From positions 1-28,888 of the forward strand of contig QAKM01000035.1 of assembly GCA_003343805.1 (NCBI GenBank): a stretch of DNA of 28,888 bases, in the 5' to 3' direction. The notes under the pieces were generated by a model. That model worked only from the letters and a program-made list of their open reading frames with translations, searched no databases and had not been told where the DNA came from. Both the position numbers and the translations under genes were made by a program. This DNA is from Bacillota bacterium (lineage in GTDB: Bacteria > Bacillota > Clostridia > Christensenellales > Borkfalkiaceae). Of this stretch, positions 13,780 to 21,209 are shown piece after piece. Position 1 is the first letter of the stretch. Every line of letters begins with the position of its first letter.

Positions 13780-15526
13780 ACAGCCCCCTCTGTGTCCGAT
13801 ACAGCTCCGCATAGTATCCGCACGAGTCCATCAGCGCTTCATGCGGCGCCATCGCGATGAGCTTCCCCTGCCGCAGGACGAGGATCTCGTCCGCCGTATG
13901 CACCGTCCCGAGGCGGTGCGAGATAAAGAGCGCCGTCCGCCCCTTCAGAAGATCGCGCAGCGCCCCGTTGACCGCGCGCTCCACGAGGGGATCGAGTGAG
14001 GCGTTCGGCTCGTCCAGAACGGCAACGGGCGCCGGGGAGAGGATGCTCCGCACCACGGCGAGCTTCTGCCACTCCCCGCCCGAAAGGCCTGCCCCCTCCT
14101 GTTTGAAGGGCAGGAGCGGGACATCGTACCCGAGCGCACCCTCTGCCGCCGAAGGAGAGAGATCGAGCCGCGCAAACGCCGCCTGCATCTCCTCATCCGA
14201 AAGCGGATGTCCCGCCGAGAGGGAGGCATTCTCGCGCAGGGTGAGCGGATAGCGGTAAAGATCCTGAAAGACGACGGAAAACAGCCGACGACGCCCCGCG
14301 GGCGAGAGCTGTTCCACAGGCACGCCGCCCACCGTCACCTCGCCGCTCTGCGGACGATACAGCCCCAGGAGCAGCTTGACGAGCGTCGTCTTGCCGCAGC
14401 CGTTCTCCCCCACGAGCGCATAGTGCCGTCCCGCCGCAAGGCGGAAGCTCACCCCTTTCAGGACGGGCTCCGGCTGCCCGGGATAGGCAAACGTGACACC
14501 CCGAAAGCAGATCTCGGCAGAGGGCGCCTCCCCGAGCGTTCCCTCCTCTTCGGGCAGGCGCAGAAATTCATCGAAGGAGCCCAGCTTTTTTCGGCTCTCG
14601 GAAGCGGAAAACACGGCAGCGGACGCATCGCGGCAGGCCGTCTGCAGCCCCACCGCCGCATAGAAGGCGGACGTGAACGCCCCGAGCGTGATGGCCCCTG
14701 CAAGCAGCGGACGCAGAAGGAGCAGCGCCGCCGCCCCTGCATAGACGGCAAAGAGAAGCTGCAATAAAGCCTCGCCTGCCAGCCGCCGTCGCCCCGCGCG
14801 GGCGTTGGACCGCCGTGCCGAGGCAAATTCCGCGCAAAACCGCCGCCCGATCTCCTTTTCAAAGCCGAACAGCCTGCGCTCGGCGGCGTATTCGCGGTAC
14901 AAGAGGAGGGAGGAGAGATAGTCCGTGCGGCGCATCCGCTCGATGTAGCGCATCCAGAAGCCCGCCGTCCTTGCCGAAAGCGCACGGTTGAGCGCCATGC
15001 CGAAGAGCAGGAGCACCGCGATACCCAGAGCCGCCCAAACATCGTACACCGCAAGGGCCGCCGCCGAGAGCACGAGCTCCGCCGCAAGCCGCACGAAGCT
15101 GCAGAGCGCGCGGAAGCGCTCCGCATCTGCCTCGGGCGCCCGCTTTGCCCGCTCGAGCAGCGGGCGGAAGGAGGGTTTCTCCGTCTCGGCATAGAGGACG
15201 GCCGCCGACTTTTGCGCCCGCACCCGATCGAGCGCCGCCCCGCGGCGTGAGGAACGCACCAGAAGGGCGTGTTCGAGGAGCGCCTGCCCCGCCGCCCGGA
15301 CAAGATAGAGCGCGCAAAAGAGCGCCAGGGCAAGCAAGAACGCCGCCATATCCGAACGGACGGACAGCGCGCCGTCGATGAGATGCGCCCGCACAAAGAT
15401 GAGAAGGGGCGGGATGACCCCCAAAGCGAGCGCCAAAAAGAGGCATCCCATCGCCCGCCATCGGCCCGATGCCGCGCCCGCGACGCTCTTCCACAGCGTG
15501 CCCTGTCTCTTGTCCTGTTGCTTCAT
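13766..15526 (-). CDS. ABC exporter half-transporter (membrane domain plus ATPase), first gene
   Basis: A 586-residue protein with the same plan: hydrophobic segments in the first ~300 residues (CLFLALALGVIPPLLIFVRA, AAFLLALALFCALYLV, WAALGIAVLLLFGMAL, LLFAVYAGAAALLLL), then an ATPase domain. Walker A is GENGCGKTT (about nt 14384-14410), signature LSGGEWQK, Walker B VAVLDEPNAS and switch SHRLG. Both ATP sites of the predicted heterodimer look canonical. ATG 15526 has GGGAGGGG upstream. It is first in a two-gene operon with 12022-13779. The membrane part is very Ala/Leu/Arg-rich, reflecting the high GC content. Confidence 0.9.
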   Translation of the reverse strand: MKQQDKRQGTLWKSVAGAASGRWRAMGCLFLALALGVIPPLLIFVRAHLIDGALSVRSDMAAFLLALALFCALYLVRAAGQALLEHALLVRSSRRGAALDRVRAQKSAAVLYAETEKPSFRPLLERAKRAPEADAERFRALCSFVRLAAELVLSAAALAVYDVWAALGIAVLLLFGMALNRALSARTAGFWMRYIERMRRTDYLSSLLLYREYAAERRLFGFEKEIGRRFCAEFASARRSNARAGRRRLAGEALLQLLFAVYAGAAALLLLRPLLAGAITLGAFTSAFYAAVGLQTACRDASAAVFSASESRKKLGSFDEFLRLPEEEGTLGEAPSAEICFRGVTFAYPGQPEPVLKGVSFRLAAGRHYALVGENGCGKTTLVKLLLGLYRPQSGEVTVGGVPVEQLSPAGRRRLFSVVFQDLYRYPLTLRENASLSAGHPLSDEEMQAAFARLDLSPSAAEGALGYDVPLLPFKQEGAGLSGGEWQKLAVVRSILSPAPVAVLDEPNASLDPLVERAVNGALRDLLKGRTALFISHRLGTVHTADEILVLRQGKLIAMAPHEALMDSCGYYAELYRTQRGLYEIG

Positions 15527-15555
15527 GCGCCCCTCCCGATCGCAAGATAAGCCCT

Positions 15556-15584
15556 ATCATACCACATTTTCTGCCCGTCCGCAA
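15556..15584 (-). promoter_or_regulatory. Likely promoter of the ABC exporter operon
   Basis: On the minus strand TTGCGG (15579-15584), 17 bp and TATGAT (15556-15561), about 30 bases before the start codon. The -35 is weak. Confidence 0.5.
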
Positions 15585-15628
15585 GGGGAAAAAGAAAAAT
15601 AAACTTGATGAAATTTCAGCAACCCCCC

Positions 15629-15657
15629 TTGACCCGAACGATCAGATCTGCTATAAT
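15629..15657 (+). promoter_or_regulatory. Strong promoter reading straight into a terminator
   Basis: TTGACC (15629-15634), 17 bp and TATAAT (15652-15657). A hairpin-T structure starts 8 bases after the -10, so the product would be only ~35-40 nt, or transcription would read through antisense to the Xre gene. Confidence 0.65.
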
Positions 15658-15665
15658 AGATATGT

Positions 15666-15700
15666 AAAAAAACAGGAGCACGAGGATGCCCCTGTTTTTT
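15666..15700. terminator. Bidirectional terminator between the ABC and Xre units
   Basis: AAAAACAGG-x-GCA pairs with TGC-x-CCTGTTTTT (one mismatch, 6-nt loop) and carries T runs in both directions. It would end the minus-strand Xre gene. Confidence 0.75.
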
Positions 15701-15732
15701 GTATTTTTGCGGCCTTCAGAGCCGCCGCTGCC

Positions 15733-16383
15733 TTATGATTTGCGGGAAAAACGCCGTTTGAGGAAGGCAAAAAGCGTTCCGAGCGCAAGCCCCACGAGCG
15801 AGAGGAGCACGCCGAAAAAGAAGAGTTCAAACTGCGGCCAGGTAAAGACGCCCGTCGCGCTCATCCACGCCGCGTCGAACGTCACATAGTAGGCGAGCAT
15901 CTCCGCCGCCCCGAACGCGAGCGGAAAGAGCCACTTCCCCTTCCCGAGCGAACGTTCCACTCCCAAGACCGCCGAGAGCGCAATGTGGGCGAGCGGAAAC
16001 AAGAGATAGAAAAAGAGAAGGGAAAAGCCCATCGCATCGGTAGCGCCCGTGAAGCACCAATAGGTGACGGGCGCCGCCGCCCAGACGAGGAAGTACACCG
16101 CCGCGAGGATGCAAAAGCGCAGGCGCCGGCCGCTCCTCACGCGGTCGCAGCTCTCATCGAGATAGCGGACATAGTCGGAGACCTCCTCCTTCTCCTTCAA
16201 GAGCGCATCCAGGCTCACGCCGTAGAGATCGCTCATCTTCACGACGCTGACGATATCGGGATAGGTCTTGCCCGTCTCCCAGTTGGAGACCGTCTGACGG
16301 CTGACGAGAAGGGCCTCCGCCGCCTGTTCCTGCGTGAGCCCCGCCTGTGCCCGCGCCGCTTTGAGTTTTTCAAAGAGTTCCAT
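15733..16383 (-). CDS. Membrane-anchored Xre-type transcriptional regulator
   Basis: A 216-residue protein. Residues ~5-60 form a Cro/C1-type helix-turn-helix (LTQEQAAEALLVSRQTVSNWETGKTYPD, broken here only by the expected turn). Four hydrophobic segments follow (FCILAAVYFLVWAAAPVTYW, FSLLFFYLLFPLAHIALSAV, LFPLAFGAAEMLAYYV, FFFGVLLSLVGLALGTLFAF), so the DNA-binding domain is tethered to the membrane. The start ATG at 16383 has GGAGG 6 bases upstream; the frame extends eight residues further without a ribosome site. It is transcribed alone. Such proteins often sense envelope stress or regulate adjacent transporters. The neighbouring ABC operon is a possible target, but this is inference. Confidence 0.88.
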   Translation of the reverse strand: MELFEKLKAARAQAGLTQEQAAEALLVSRQTVSNWETGKTYPDIVSVVKMSDLYGVSLDALLKEKEEVSDYVRYLDESCDRVRSGRRLRFCILAAVYFLVWAAAPVTYWCFTGATDAMGFSLLFFYLLFPLAHIALSAVLGVERSLGKGKWLFPLAFGAAEMLAYYVTFDAAWMSATGVFTWPQFELFFFGVLLSLVGLALGTLFAFLKRRFSRKS

Positions 16384-16402
16384 GTTCCGCCTCCTTTGCC
16401 TT

Positions 16403-16431
16403 ATCATAGCGCAAAAAAAGCGGCCTGTCCA
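16403..16431 (-). promoter_or_regulatory. Promoter of the Xre regulator gene
   Basis: On the minus strand TGGACA (16426-16431), 17 bp and TATGAT (16403-16408), 19 bases before the start codon. Confidence 0.65.
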
Positions 16432-16567
16432 GCAAACACGTTGGACATCGCCCGAAATGCCCTGTCAAAATGCTTTGACAAAGGATCGTTCCACCCCAAA
16501 GACGCAGCGTGCAAAACAGCGGCACTGCCCCATTTGCGCGTGCGTCCGAAAAAAGAGCGCAAAACGC

Positions 16568-16596
16568 TTGACTTTTCAAAGCCGCTTTGCTATCAT
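16568..16596 (+). promoter_or_regulatory. Promoter of the pnuC leader
   Basis: TTGACT (16568-16573), 17 bp and TATCAT (16591-16596). The transcript would carry a leader of about 99 nt. Confidence 0.75.
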
Positions 16597-16602
16597 CATA
16601 AA

Positions 16603-16701
16603 AAAAGAAAACCTGCCACCGGGTAGGGAATGCAAGGGCATTCGTTGGCGCATCGTTAGGTCTTGGAAGATGTGCCGCGGATGCCCTTTTTTGAGGTCAG
16701 A
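16603..16701 (+). promoter_or_regulatory. pnuC leader with terminator and competing hairpin (attenuator / possible riboswitch)
   Basis: A long hairpin pairs GGGCATTCG (16636-16644) with CGGATGCCC (16678-16686) and GGCGCATC (16647-16654) with GATGTGCC (16669-16676). It is followed by six Ts (16687-16692), a clear intrinsic terminator 10 bases before the pnuC start. GAATGC (16628-16633) can instead pair with GCATTC (16638-16643), which uses the left arm of the terminator. The two folds exclude each other, the arrangement of transcription attenuators and riboswitches. The upstream 16612-16628 (CCTGCCACCGGGTAGGG) may form a small part of a sensor. It does not match the TPP consensus or other classes I know. 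Confidence 0.65.
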
Positions 16702-17451
16702 ATGCAAGCCGTCAAACGATTTTTCCGCACCTTCACGAAGGGCGAGCTGCTCCTTTGGGGCGCGTCCGTCCTGCTTATCGCCGTCTCCTTCTGCGCCTTC
16801 GACCGCACAAACTGGCTCACGCTCATCGCTTCGCTCGTCGGGGCGACGTCGCTCATCTTCTGCGCCAAGGGCAACCCCGCGGGGCAGGCGCTCATGCTGC
16901 TGTTCAGCGCGCTCTACGGCGTCATCTCGTGGACGTTTTCTTACTACGGCGAGATGATCACCTATCTCGGCATGACGGCACCCATGGCGCTCGTGGCGCT
17001 CATCGCGTGGCTCCGTCATCCCTTCAAGGGCAACCGCGCCGAAGTCAAGGTCAACCGCCTGCGCGCAGGGGAAGTGGTCTTTGCCTTCCTTCTCACCGCC
17101 GCCGTGACCGCCGCCTTCTACTTCATCTTAAAAACCCTGCACACCGCCAACCTCATCCCGAGCACCGTTTCGGTGGCGACGAGCTTTCTCGCGGTGTACC
17201 TGACCTTCCGCCGCAGCCCCTATTACGCGCTCGCCTACGCCGCAAACGACGTCGTGCTCATCGTGCTGTGGACGCTCGCCGCCCTCGAAGATCTTTCCTA
17301 TCTTTCCGTCATCATCTGTTTTGTGATGTTCCTTGCCAACGATCTGTACGGCTTTTTGAACTGGCGCAAAATGCAGAAGAAACAGGCCGCCCTCGAAGCC
17401 GCCGAGAGCGCCGAAGTGAACGAAAGCACCGAAAACAGCGGAGCCCTCTGA
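16702..17451 (+). CDS. pnuC: PnuC-family nicotinamide riboside (or related vitamin) transporter
   Basis: A 249-residue membrane protein with about seven hydrophobic segments, matching the PnuC family in length and in features such as GNPAGQALMLLFSALYGVISW near helix 3 (interrupted here) and RRSPYYALAYAANDVVLIVLW. PnuC proteins take up nicotinamide riboside or, in some relatives (PnuT), thiamine, by facilitated diffusion. The start ATG 16702 has GAGG 5 bases upstream; earlier in-frame codons at 16663 (TTG) and 16681 (ATG) lie inside the terminator hairpin of the leader. The C-terminus is a soluble Glu/Ala-rich tail. It is transcribed alone, controlled by the leader described separately. The substrate is uncertain between NR and other vitamins. 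Confidence 0.88.
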   Translation: MQAVKRFFRTFTKGELLLWGASVLLIAVSFCAFDRTNWLTLIASLVGATSLIFCAKGNPAGQALMLLFSALYGVISWTFSYYGEMITYLGMTAPMALVALIAWLRHPFKGNRAEVKVNRLRAGEVVFAFLLTAAVTAAFYFILKTLHTANLIPSTVSVATSFLAVYLTFRRSPYYALAYAANDVVLIVLWTLAALEDLSYLSVIICFVMFLANDLYGFLNWRKMQKKQAALEAAESAEVNESTENSGAL

Positions 17452-17492
17452 GCACACAAAGCCGCATGAACAAACAACTACGACCCCTCTTT

Positions 17493-17536
17493 CGCGCTGG
17501 GCGCGGGCATTTGCCCGCGCCCAGCGCGTTTTCCTT
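17493..17536 (+). terminator. Intrinsic terminator of pnuC
   Basis: A perfect 16-bp GC stem (17493-17508 with 17513-17528) and loop ATTT are followed by TTTTCCTTT. Confidence 0.92.
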
Positions 17537-17670
17537 TCCCCCTCGCACAATTTTAACAAAAAACACATACAGCGATAACGCTATCATCCACTTTTTTGGG
17601 TATAATCAAATACGAAAACAAGCGGACGGACGCAGCGGCAAAATCCGCGCCCCGCGCGCAGGAGGAAATG

Positions 17671-19146
17671 ATGAAGCAATTTGCAAAGACGGCCGCCATC
17701 TGCACGGCGGCGGGCATCCTCGCCTTAGGGCTGGCACTCACGGGGTGCTCCACGGGCGGCACTTCCAACGAGGTGTATGTGACTTCCATTTCTCAGACGA
17801 CGGCATCGGACGGCACGCCTCAATACACCGTGTTCTATTCGGACGGCACCTCCGCCGTCCTTTCGGGGACCTCTTCCGGAAACAGCAGCAACACCGTAAA
17901 AGATGCGTATGAGGCGTACCTTGAAGAGACGGGAGAAGAGCTCTCCTTTTCCGACTTTCTCAAAGAATATCTGAGCGTGGAGGACGATTCCAACGCGCAG
18001 GCCGTTGCGGCGTGCCTCAACTCCACCCTGAAAATTTACGCCGAAAGCGTGGAGACGCAGCTCTCCCTCAACCCCTTCTGGGGGACGACGGAGGTTTCCG
18101 ACGTCGTCATCTCGACGGGCGCAGCCGTCATATACCGCATCGACGAGGAGACGGACACCGCCTATCTTGTGACCAACTATCACGTCGTCTACAACGAGGA
18201 CGCCGACACGGAAAAGAACGGCGGAACCATCGCCCGCGCCGTCCACGGTTATCTCTACGGCAGCGAGAGCGAGCCCTCCCTTGTCGATGAAGACGGCGAC
18301 GGCACGGCGGACACCGACGAAAACGGCTACACCGAGTATGACTACGGCGAAAGCGCCGTCGCCTTTGAATATGTGGGCGGCTCGATGGAGAACGACATCG
18401 CCGTCCTGCGCGGCTCCCTTTCCGCGCTCCGCGCCCTCAACCCTGACGTGAAGGCGGTGACCGTTGCGGACGGCTACTATGTGGGCGAGACCGCCATCGC
18501 CATCGGCAACCCCGAAGGCGATGGCATCAGCGTGACGCAGGGCATCATCAGCACCGAGTACGAGGAGATCACCCTGGAAATGGGCGGGAAGCGCCGTTCC
18601 TACCGCACCCTCCGCATCGACACGCCCCTGTACGAGGGCAACTCGGGCGGCGGGCTCTTTAACCTCAGCGGCGAGCTCATCGGCATCACCAACGCGGGCA
18701 GCAAGGAGGACCAGAACATCAACTACGCGGTACCCATCGACCTTGTGACGGGCGTTGCCGACAACATCATCGACTATTCCCTCGATCATGACGATTCGAC
18801 GAACGGCGCCTACCGCATCACGCTGGGCGTTTCGGTGACGGCGCAGAGTTCGCGCTATGTCTATGACGGCGAGACGGGCTACGGGCACATCGAAGAGGAA
18901 GTGACGGCGGCCTCCGTCACGAAGAACTCGATCGCGGAGACGCTGGGGCTCAAAGAGGGAGACGTCATCGACGCCATCCTCGTAAACGGCACGGAGCACG
19001 AAGTCCTTCGCACCTTTCAAATCTACGACGTCCTCCTCACCGTGCGCGCGGGCGACAGCATCCGCATTCGCTATGAGCGAGACGGGGCGCTTCAAGTGAC
19101 GGACGGCTACACCACCTCTTCCGCCGATCTTTCCCCCATCGAATGA
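17671..19146 (+). CDS. Lipoprotein S1C serine protease with PDZ domain (HtrA/DegP-like)
   Basis: A 491-residue exported protease. A lipoprotein signal (KTAAICTAAGILALGLALTGC, read with Cys26 as the lipidation site) anchors it on the outer face of the membrane. A ~120-residue linker includes SFSDFLKEYLSVED. The protease domain shows the triad: His in TNYHVVY, Asp in MENDIAVLRG and Ser in EGNSGGGLFN. A PDZ-like domain follows (about residues 385-480, NSIAETLGLKEGDVIDAILV). It likely degrades or refolds damaged envelope proteins. AGGAGG precedes two adjacent ATGs; the second, 17671, has the better spacing. A TATAAT at 17601-17606 may be its -10, but no good -35 is visible. An Asp-rich insertion (VDEDGDGTADTDENG) in the protease domain could bind calcium. 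Confidence 0.92.
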   Translation: MKQFAKTAAICTAAGILALGLALTGCSTGGTSNEVYVTSISQTTASDGTPQYTVFYSDGTSAVLSGTSSGNSSNTVKDAYEAYLEETGEELSFSDFLKEYLSVEDDSNAQAVAACLNSTLKIYAESVETQLSLNPFWGTTEVSDVVISTGAAVIYRIDEETDTAYLVTNYHVVYNEDADTEKNGGTIARAVHGYLYGSESEPSLVDEDGDGTADTDENGYTEYDYGESAVAFEYVGGSMENDIAVLRGSLSALRALNPDVKAVTVADGYYVGETAIAIGNPEGDGISVTQGIISTEYEEITLEMGGKRRSYRTLRIDTPLYEGNSGGGLFNLSGELIGITNAGSKEDQNINYAVPIDLVTGVADNIIDYSLDHDDSTNGAYRITLGVSVTAQSSRYVYDGETGYGHIEEEVTAASVTKNSIAETLGLKEGDVIDAILVNGTEHEVLRTFQIYDVLLTVRAGDSIRIRYERDGALQVTDGYTTSSADLSPIE

Positions 19147-19251
19147 GGAAGGACGACGCCGAAATACGCCGTGAAGCGCGGCGAAACAGGCCACAGGAAT
19201 GCACAAACAAACCGCCGAAAACTGCGGCAAATCAGATAAATGACGCGGGCA

Positions 19252-19275
19252 GGGCGCCCGGATATCCGGGCGCCC
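19252..19275 (+). terminator. Hairpin after the protease gene (possible terminator)
   Basis: A perfect 10-bp stem GGGCGCCCGG / CCGGGCGCCC with loop ATAT. The T run after it is poor, so termination is only likely. Confidence 0.5.
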
Positions 19276-19313
19276 CGCCGCATCCTCTTTCCCACACATC
19301 TTCTAAAAATCCC

Positions 19314-19342
19314 TTGACATCGCGCACAACTTTTGGTATGAT
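19314..19342 (+). promoter_or_regulatory. Promoter of the small RNA next to the CRISPR array
   Basis: TTGACA (19314-19319), 17 bp and TATGAT (19337-19342). Confidence 0.8.
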
Positions 19343-19348
19343 CTATGC

Positions 19349-19450
19349 AAGGAAGCGAACTCGATCGCATCCGGCGATCGTTTATGTCGGCGCCGTTGGC
19401 GTTCCGACCCGCGCACGAGGCAGCATTTTTGCTGCCTCTTTTCTTTTTTT
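19349..19450 (+). ncRNA. Candidate small structured RNA of about 100 nt
   Basis: Between a near-consensus promoter and an intrinsic terminator lie two clean hairpins. One is CGATCGC / GCGATCG (19362-19368 with 19374-19380). The other is GTCGG-CGCC-GTT-GGCG-TT-CCGAC (19386-19408). The terminator is GAGGCAGC / GCTGCCTC (19417-19424 with 19431-19438) followed by TTTTCTTTTTTT. No reading frame with a ribosome site is present. It ends 50 bases from the leader-distal end of the CRISPR array and runs on the opposite strand to it. Type I-C needs no tracrRNA, so a direct CRISPR role is not expected. The family is unknown. Confidence 0.7.
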
Positions 19451-19499
19451 ATGCACGAGTGCGACGCTTAAAGCCCATTGCTCCCGTATCGCCCCTTAA

Positions 19500-20743
19500 A
19501 CTTCAATCCGCGCACCCCTTGCGGGGTGCGACGGATAAACGCTTTAGGCATACGATAAAACGGGTAATTTCAATCCACGCACCCCTTGCGGGGTGCGACC
19601 GGCCGCCTCCTTATACGTCTCGGCGCCCGTCTCATTTCAATCCACGCACCCCTTGCGGGGTGCGACCGGCCGCCTCCTTATACGTCTCGGCGCCCGTCTC
19701 ATTTCAATCCACGCACCCCTTGCGGGGTGCGACAAGGCAGCCATTGCTCGAGGTGCGACGCGGTGCTTATTTCAATCCACGCACCCCTTGCGGGGTGCGA
19801 CTCGAGCTCCTTTTGATGCGCGCCGCCATCGACAATTTCAATCCACGCACCCCTTGCGGGGTGCGACGTCCACAGATAGAGCATATACTGCTTACGATAC
19901 GATTTCAATCCACGCACCCCTTGCGGGGTGCGACTCGCGCAGCGCAACAAGGCAGCGGGAAAAAACAAATTTCAATCCACGCACCCCTTGCGGGGTGCGA
20001 CCTCTTTCCGTTTACCTTGCTATTCGTTCCTGGAAATTTCAATCCACGCACCCCTTGCGGGGTGCGACGCGGCAAGACGCAAATGGGGCTGGAAGCCGTG
20101 GCATTTCAATCCACGCACCCCTTGCGGGGTGCGACATTTGCATTTTGTTCATTCCTGTATTGTTTAGGCATTTCAATCCACGCACCCCTTGCGGGGTGCG
20201 ACATTATTGCGCCGTATGTATCGGCGTATGGCGATGATATTTCAATCCACGCACCCCTTGCGGGGTGCGACGACCCGCTCCAACGATACGTCTTGTTCGT
20301 GTCTTATTTCAATCCACGCACCCCTTGCGGGGTGCGACTCAACGTCAAACAAACCCATAAATGCTTTGATAGATTTCAATCCACGCACCCCTTGCGGGGT
20401 GCGACATTGCGGACGGCGACTTCAATCTCGCGAATTGGAATTTCAATCCACGCACCCCTTGCGGGGTGCGACTATACTATGCGCAGAAAAAATTCCTCGT
20501 GCGCGTGATTTCAATCCACGCACCCCTTGCGGGGTGCGACGCGCCTTATCGATGATTTCCTCATCGGACATATCATTTCAATCCACGCACCCCTTGCGGG
20601 GTGCGACTGAAAAAAATTAGAAAGCTATTTACAATTTAACGATTTCAATCCACGCACCCCTTGCGGGGTGCGACCCGCTGCATTGACGCCGCCTATCCTT
20701 CCCACCGAAAATTTCAATCCACGCACCCCTTGCGGGGTGCGAC
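19500..20743 (-). CRISPR. Type I-C CRISPR array, 19 repeats and 18 spacers
   Basis: The 33-base repeat (plus-strand form starts ATTTCAATCCACGCACCCC and ends GGGGTGCGAC) contains the stem GCACCCC / GGGGTGC. In the transcribed minus-strand orientation it starts GTCGCACCCC and ends GGATTGAAAT, the usual I-C form. Repeats start at 19500, 19567, 19634, 19701, 19769, 19835, 19902, 19969, 20036, 20103, 20170, 20239, 20306, 20373, 20440, 20508, 20575, 20642 and 20711. Spacers are 33-36 bases. The repeat at 19500 is degenerate (ACTTCAATCCGCGC), marking the old, leader-distal end. Spacers at 19600-19633 and 19667-19700 are identical. The newest spacer is at 20675-20710. The array lies directly downstream of cas2. 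Confidence 0.98.
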
Positions 20744-20918
20744 TCTATATCTTGTGCCGATCAGAGGCTCGCACCACCAACAAAGGGCGGACTCACTAAA
20801 AAATAAACTTTCTCCGTTTAAAACAAATAAATAATCGTTCTAAAACGACAACTTTTCCCCGCGAACCTTCTGCATTTTTCTCATCGCTTAAGGTTCGCAG
20901 AACATCTTTATCCTCTGC
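20744..20918 (-). promoter_or_regulatory. CRISPR leader
   Basis: This AT-rich stretch lies between cas2 and the newest repeat, where the leader is expected. It holds a 9-bp inverted repeat, GCGAACCTT (20861-20869) and AAGGTTCGC (20890-20898), with a 20-base loop and no T run. No clear sigma-A promoter for the array is seen; TTGTCG with TATTTG at 16 bp on the minus strand is a weak candidate. Confidence 0.75.
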
Positions 20919-21209
20919 TTAAAATAACAGCACGCCTTCGCTATCATACTTCTGTTCCACGCCAAATTGCTCGATACGCTTTCTCCAGCTGTTTCCAAGA
21001 TAGTAAAACCGAAGATTATCCGTTTCTGGATCGATCAACTTGATCAGCCTGTCTTTCAGCAATATGAACTTCCCGTATTCCAAATTGATCTCGAAAACGG
21101 AATTTTGCACCCGCTGTCCAAAATTGACGCACTCTTTGGCAACTCGGCGAAGCCGCGTCCGACCTGCAGCCGTCTGTGTATTGACATCATAAGTAATGAG
21201 CACAAACAT
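20919..21209 (-). CDS. cas2: CRISPR-associated protein Cas2
   Basis: A 96-residue protein, the structural core of the Cas1-Cas2 spacer integrase. It begins MFVLITYDVNTQ with the conserved Asp after the first strand, and contains GQRVQNSVFEI, typical of type I-C Cas2. Its ATG follows the cas1 stop with no gap (GGAG three bases upstream of the start), so translation is coupled. It is the last gene of the cas operon before the leader and array. Confidence 0.97.
   Translation of the reverse strand: MFVLITYDVNTQTAAGRTRLRRVAKECVNFGQRVQNSVFEINLEYGKFILLKDRLIKLIDPETDNLRFYYLGNSWRKRIEQFGVEQKYDSEGVLLF

Noticed and set aside
16603..16701. pnuC leader considered as a TPP riboswitch
   Set aside because: The TPP core elements (CTGAGA and the conserved second arm) are absent.
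17725..19299. 524-codon frame antisense to the protease gene
   Set aside because: A shadow frame caused by high third-position GC. The sense frame has signal, catalytic triad, ribosome site and expected family length.
19349..19450. Small RNA considered as a tracrRNA
   Set aside because: The system is type I-C (Cas3, Cas5c, Cas8c) with no Cas9 or Cas12, and the RNA has no anti-repeat beyond chance.
19345..20508. 387-codon frame across the CRISPR array with repeated FNPRTPCGVR-like peptides
   Set aside because: It is a translation of CRISPR repeats (length not a multiple of three gives three alternating peptides), not a gene.
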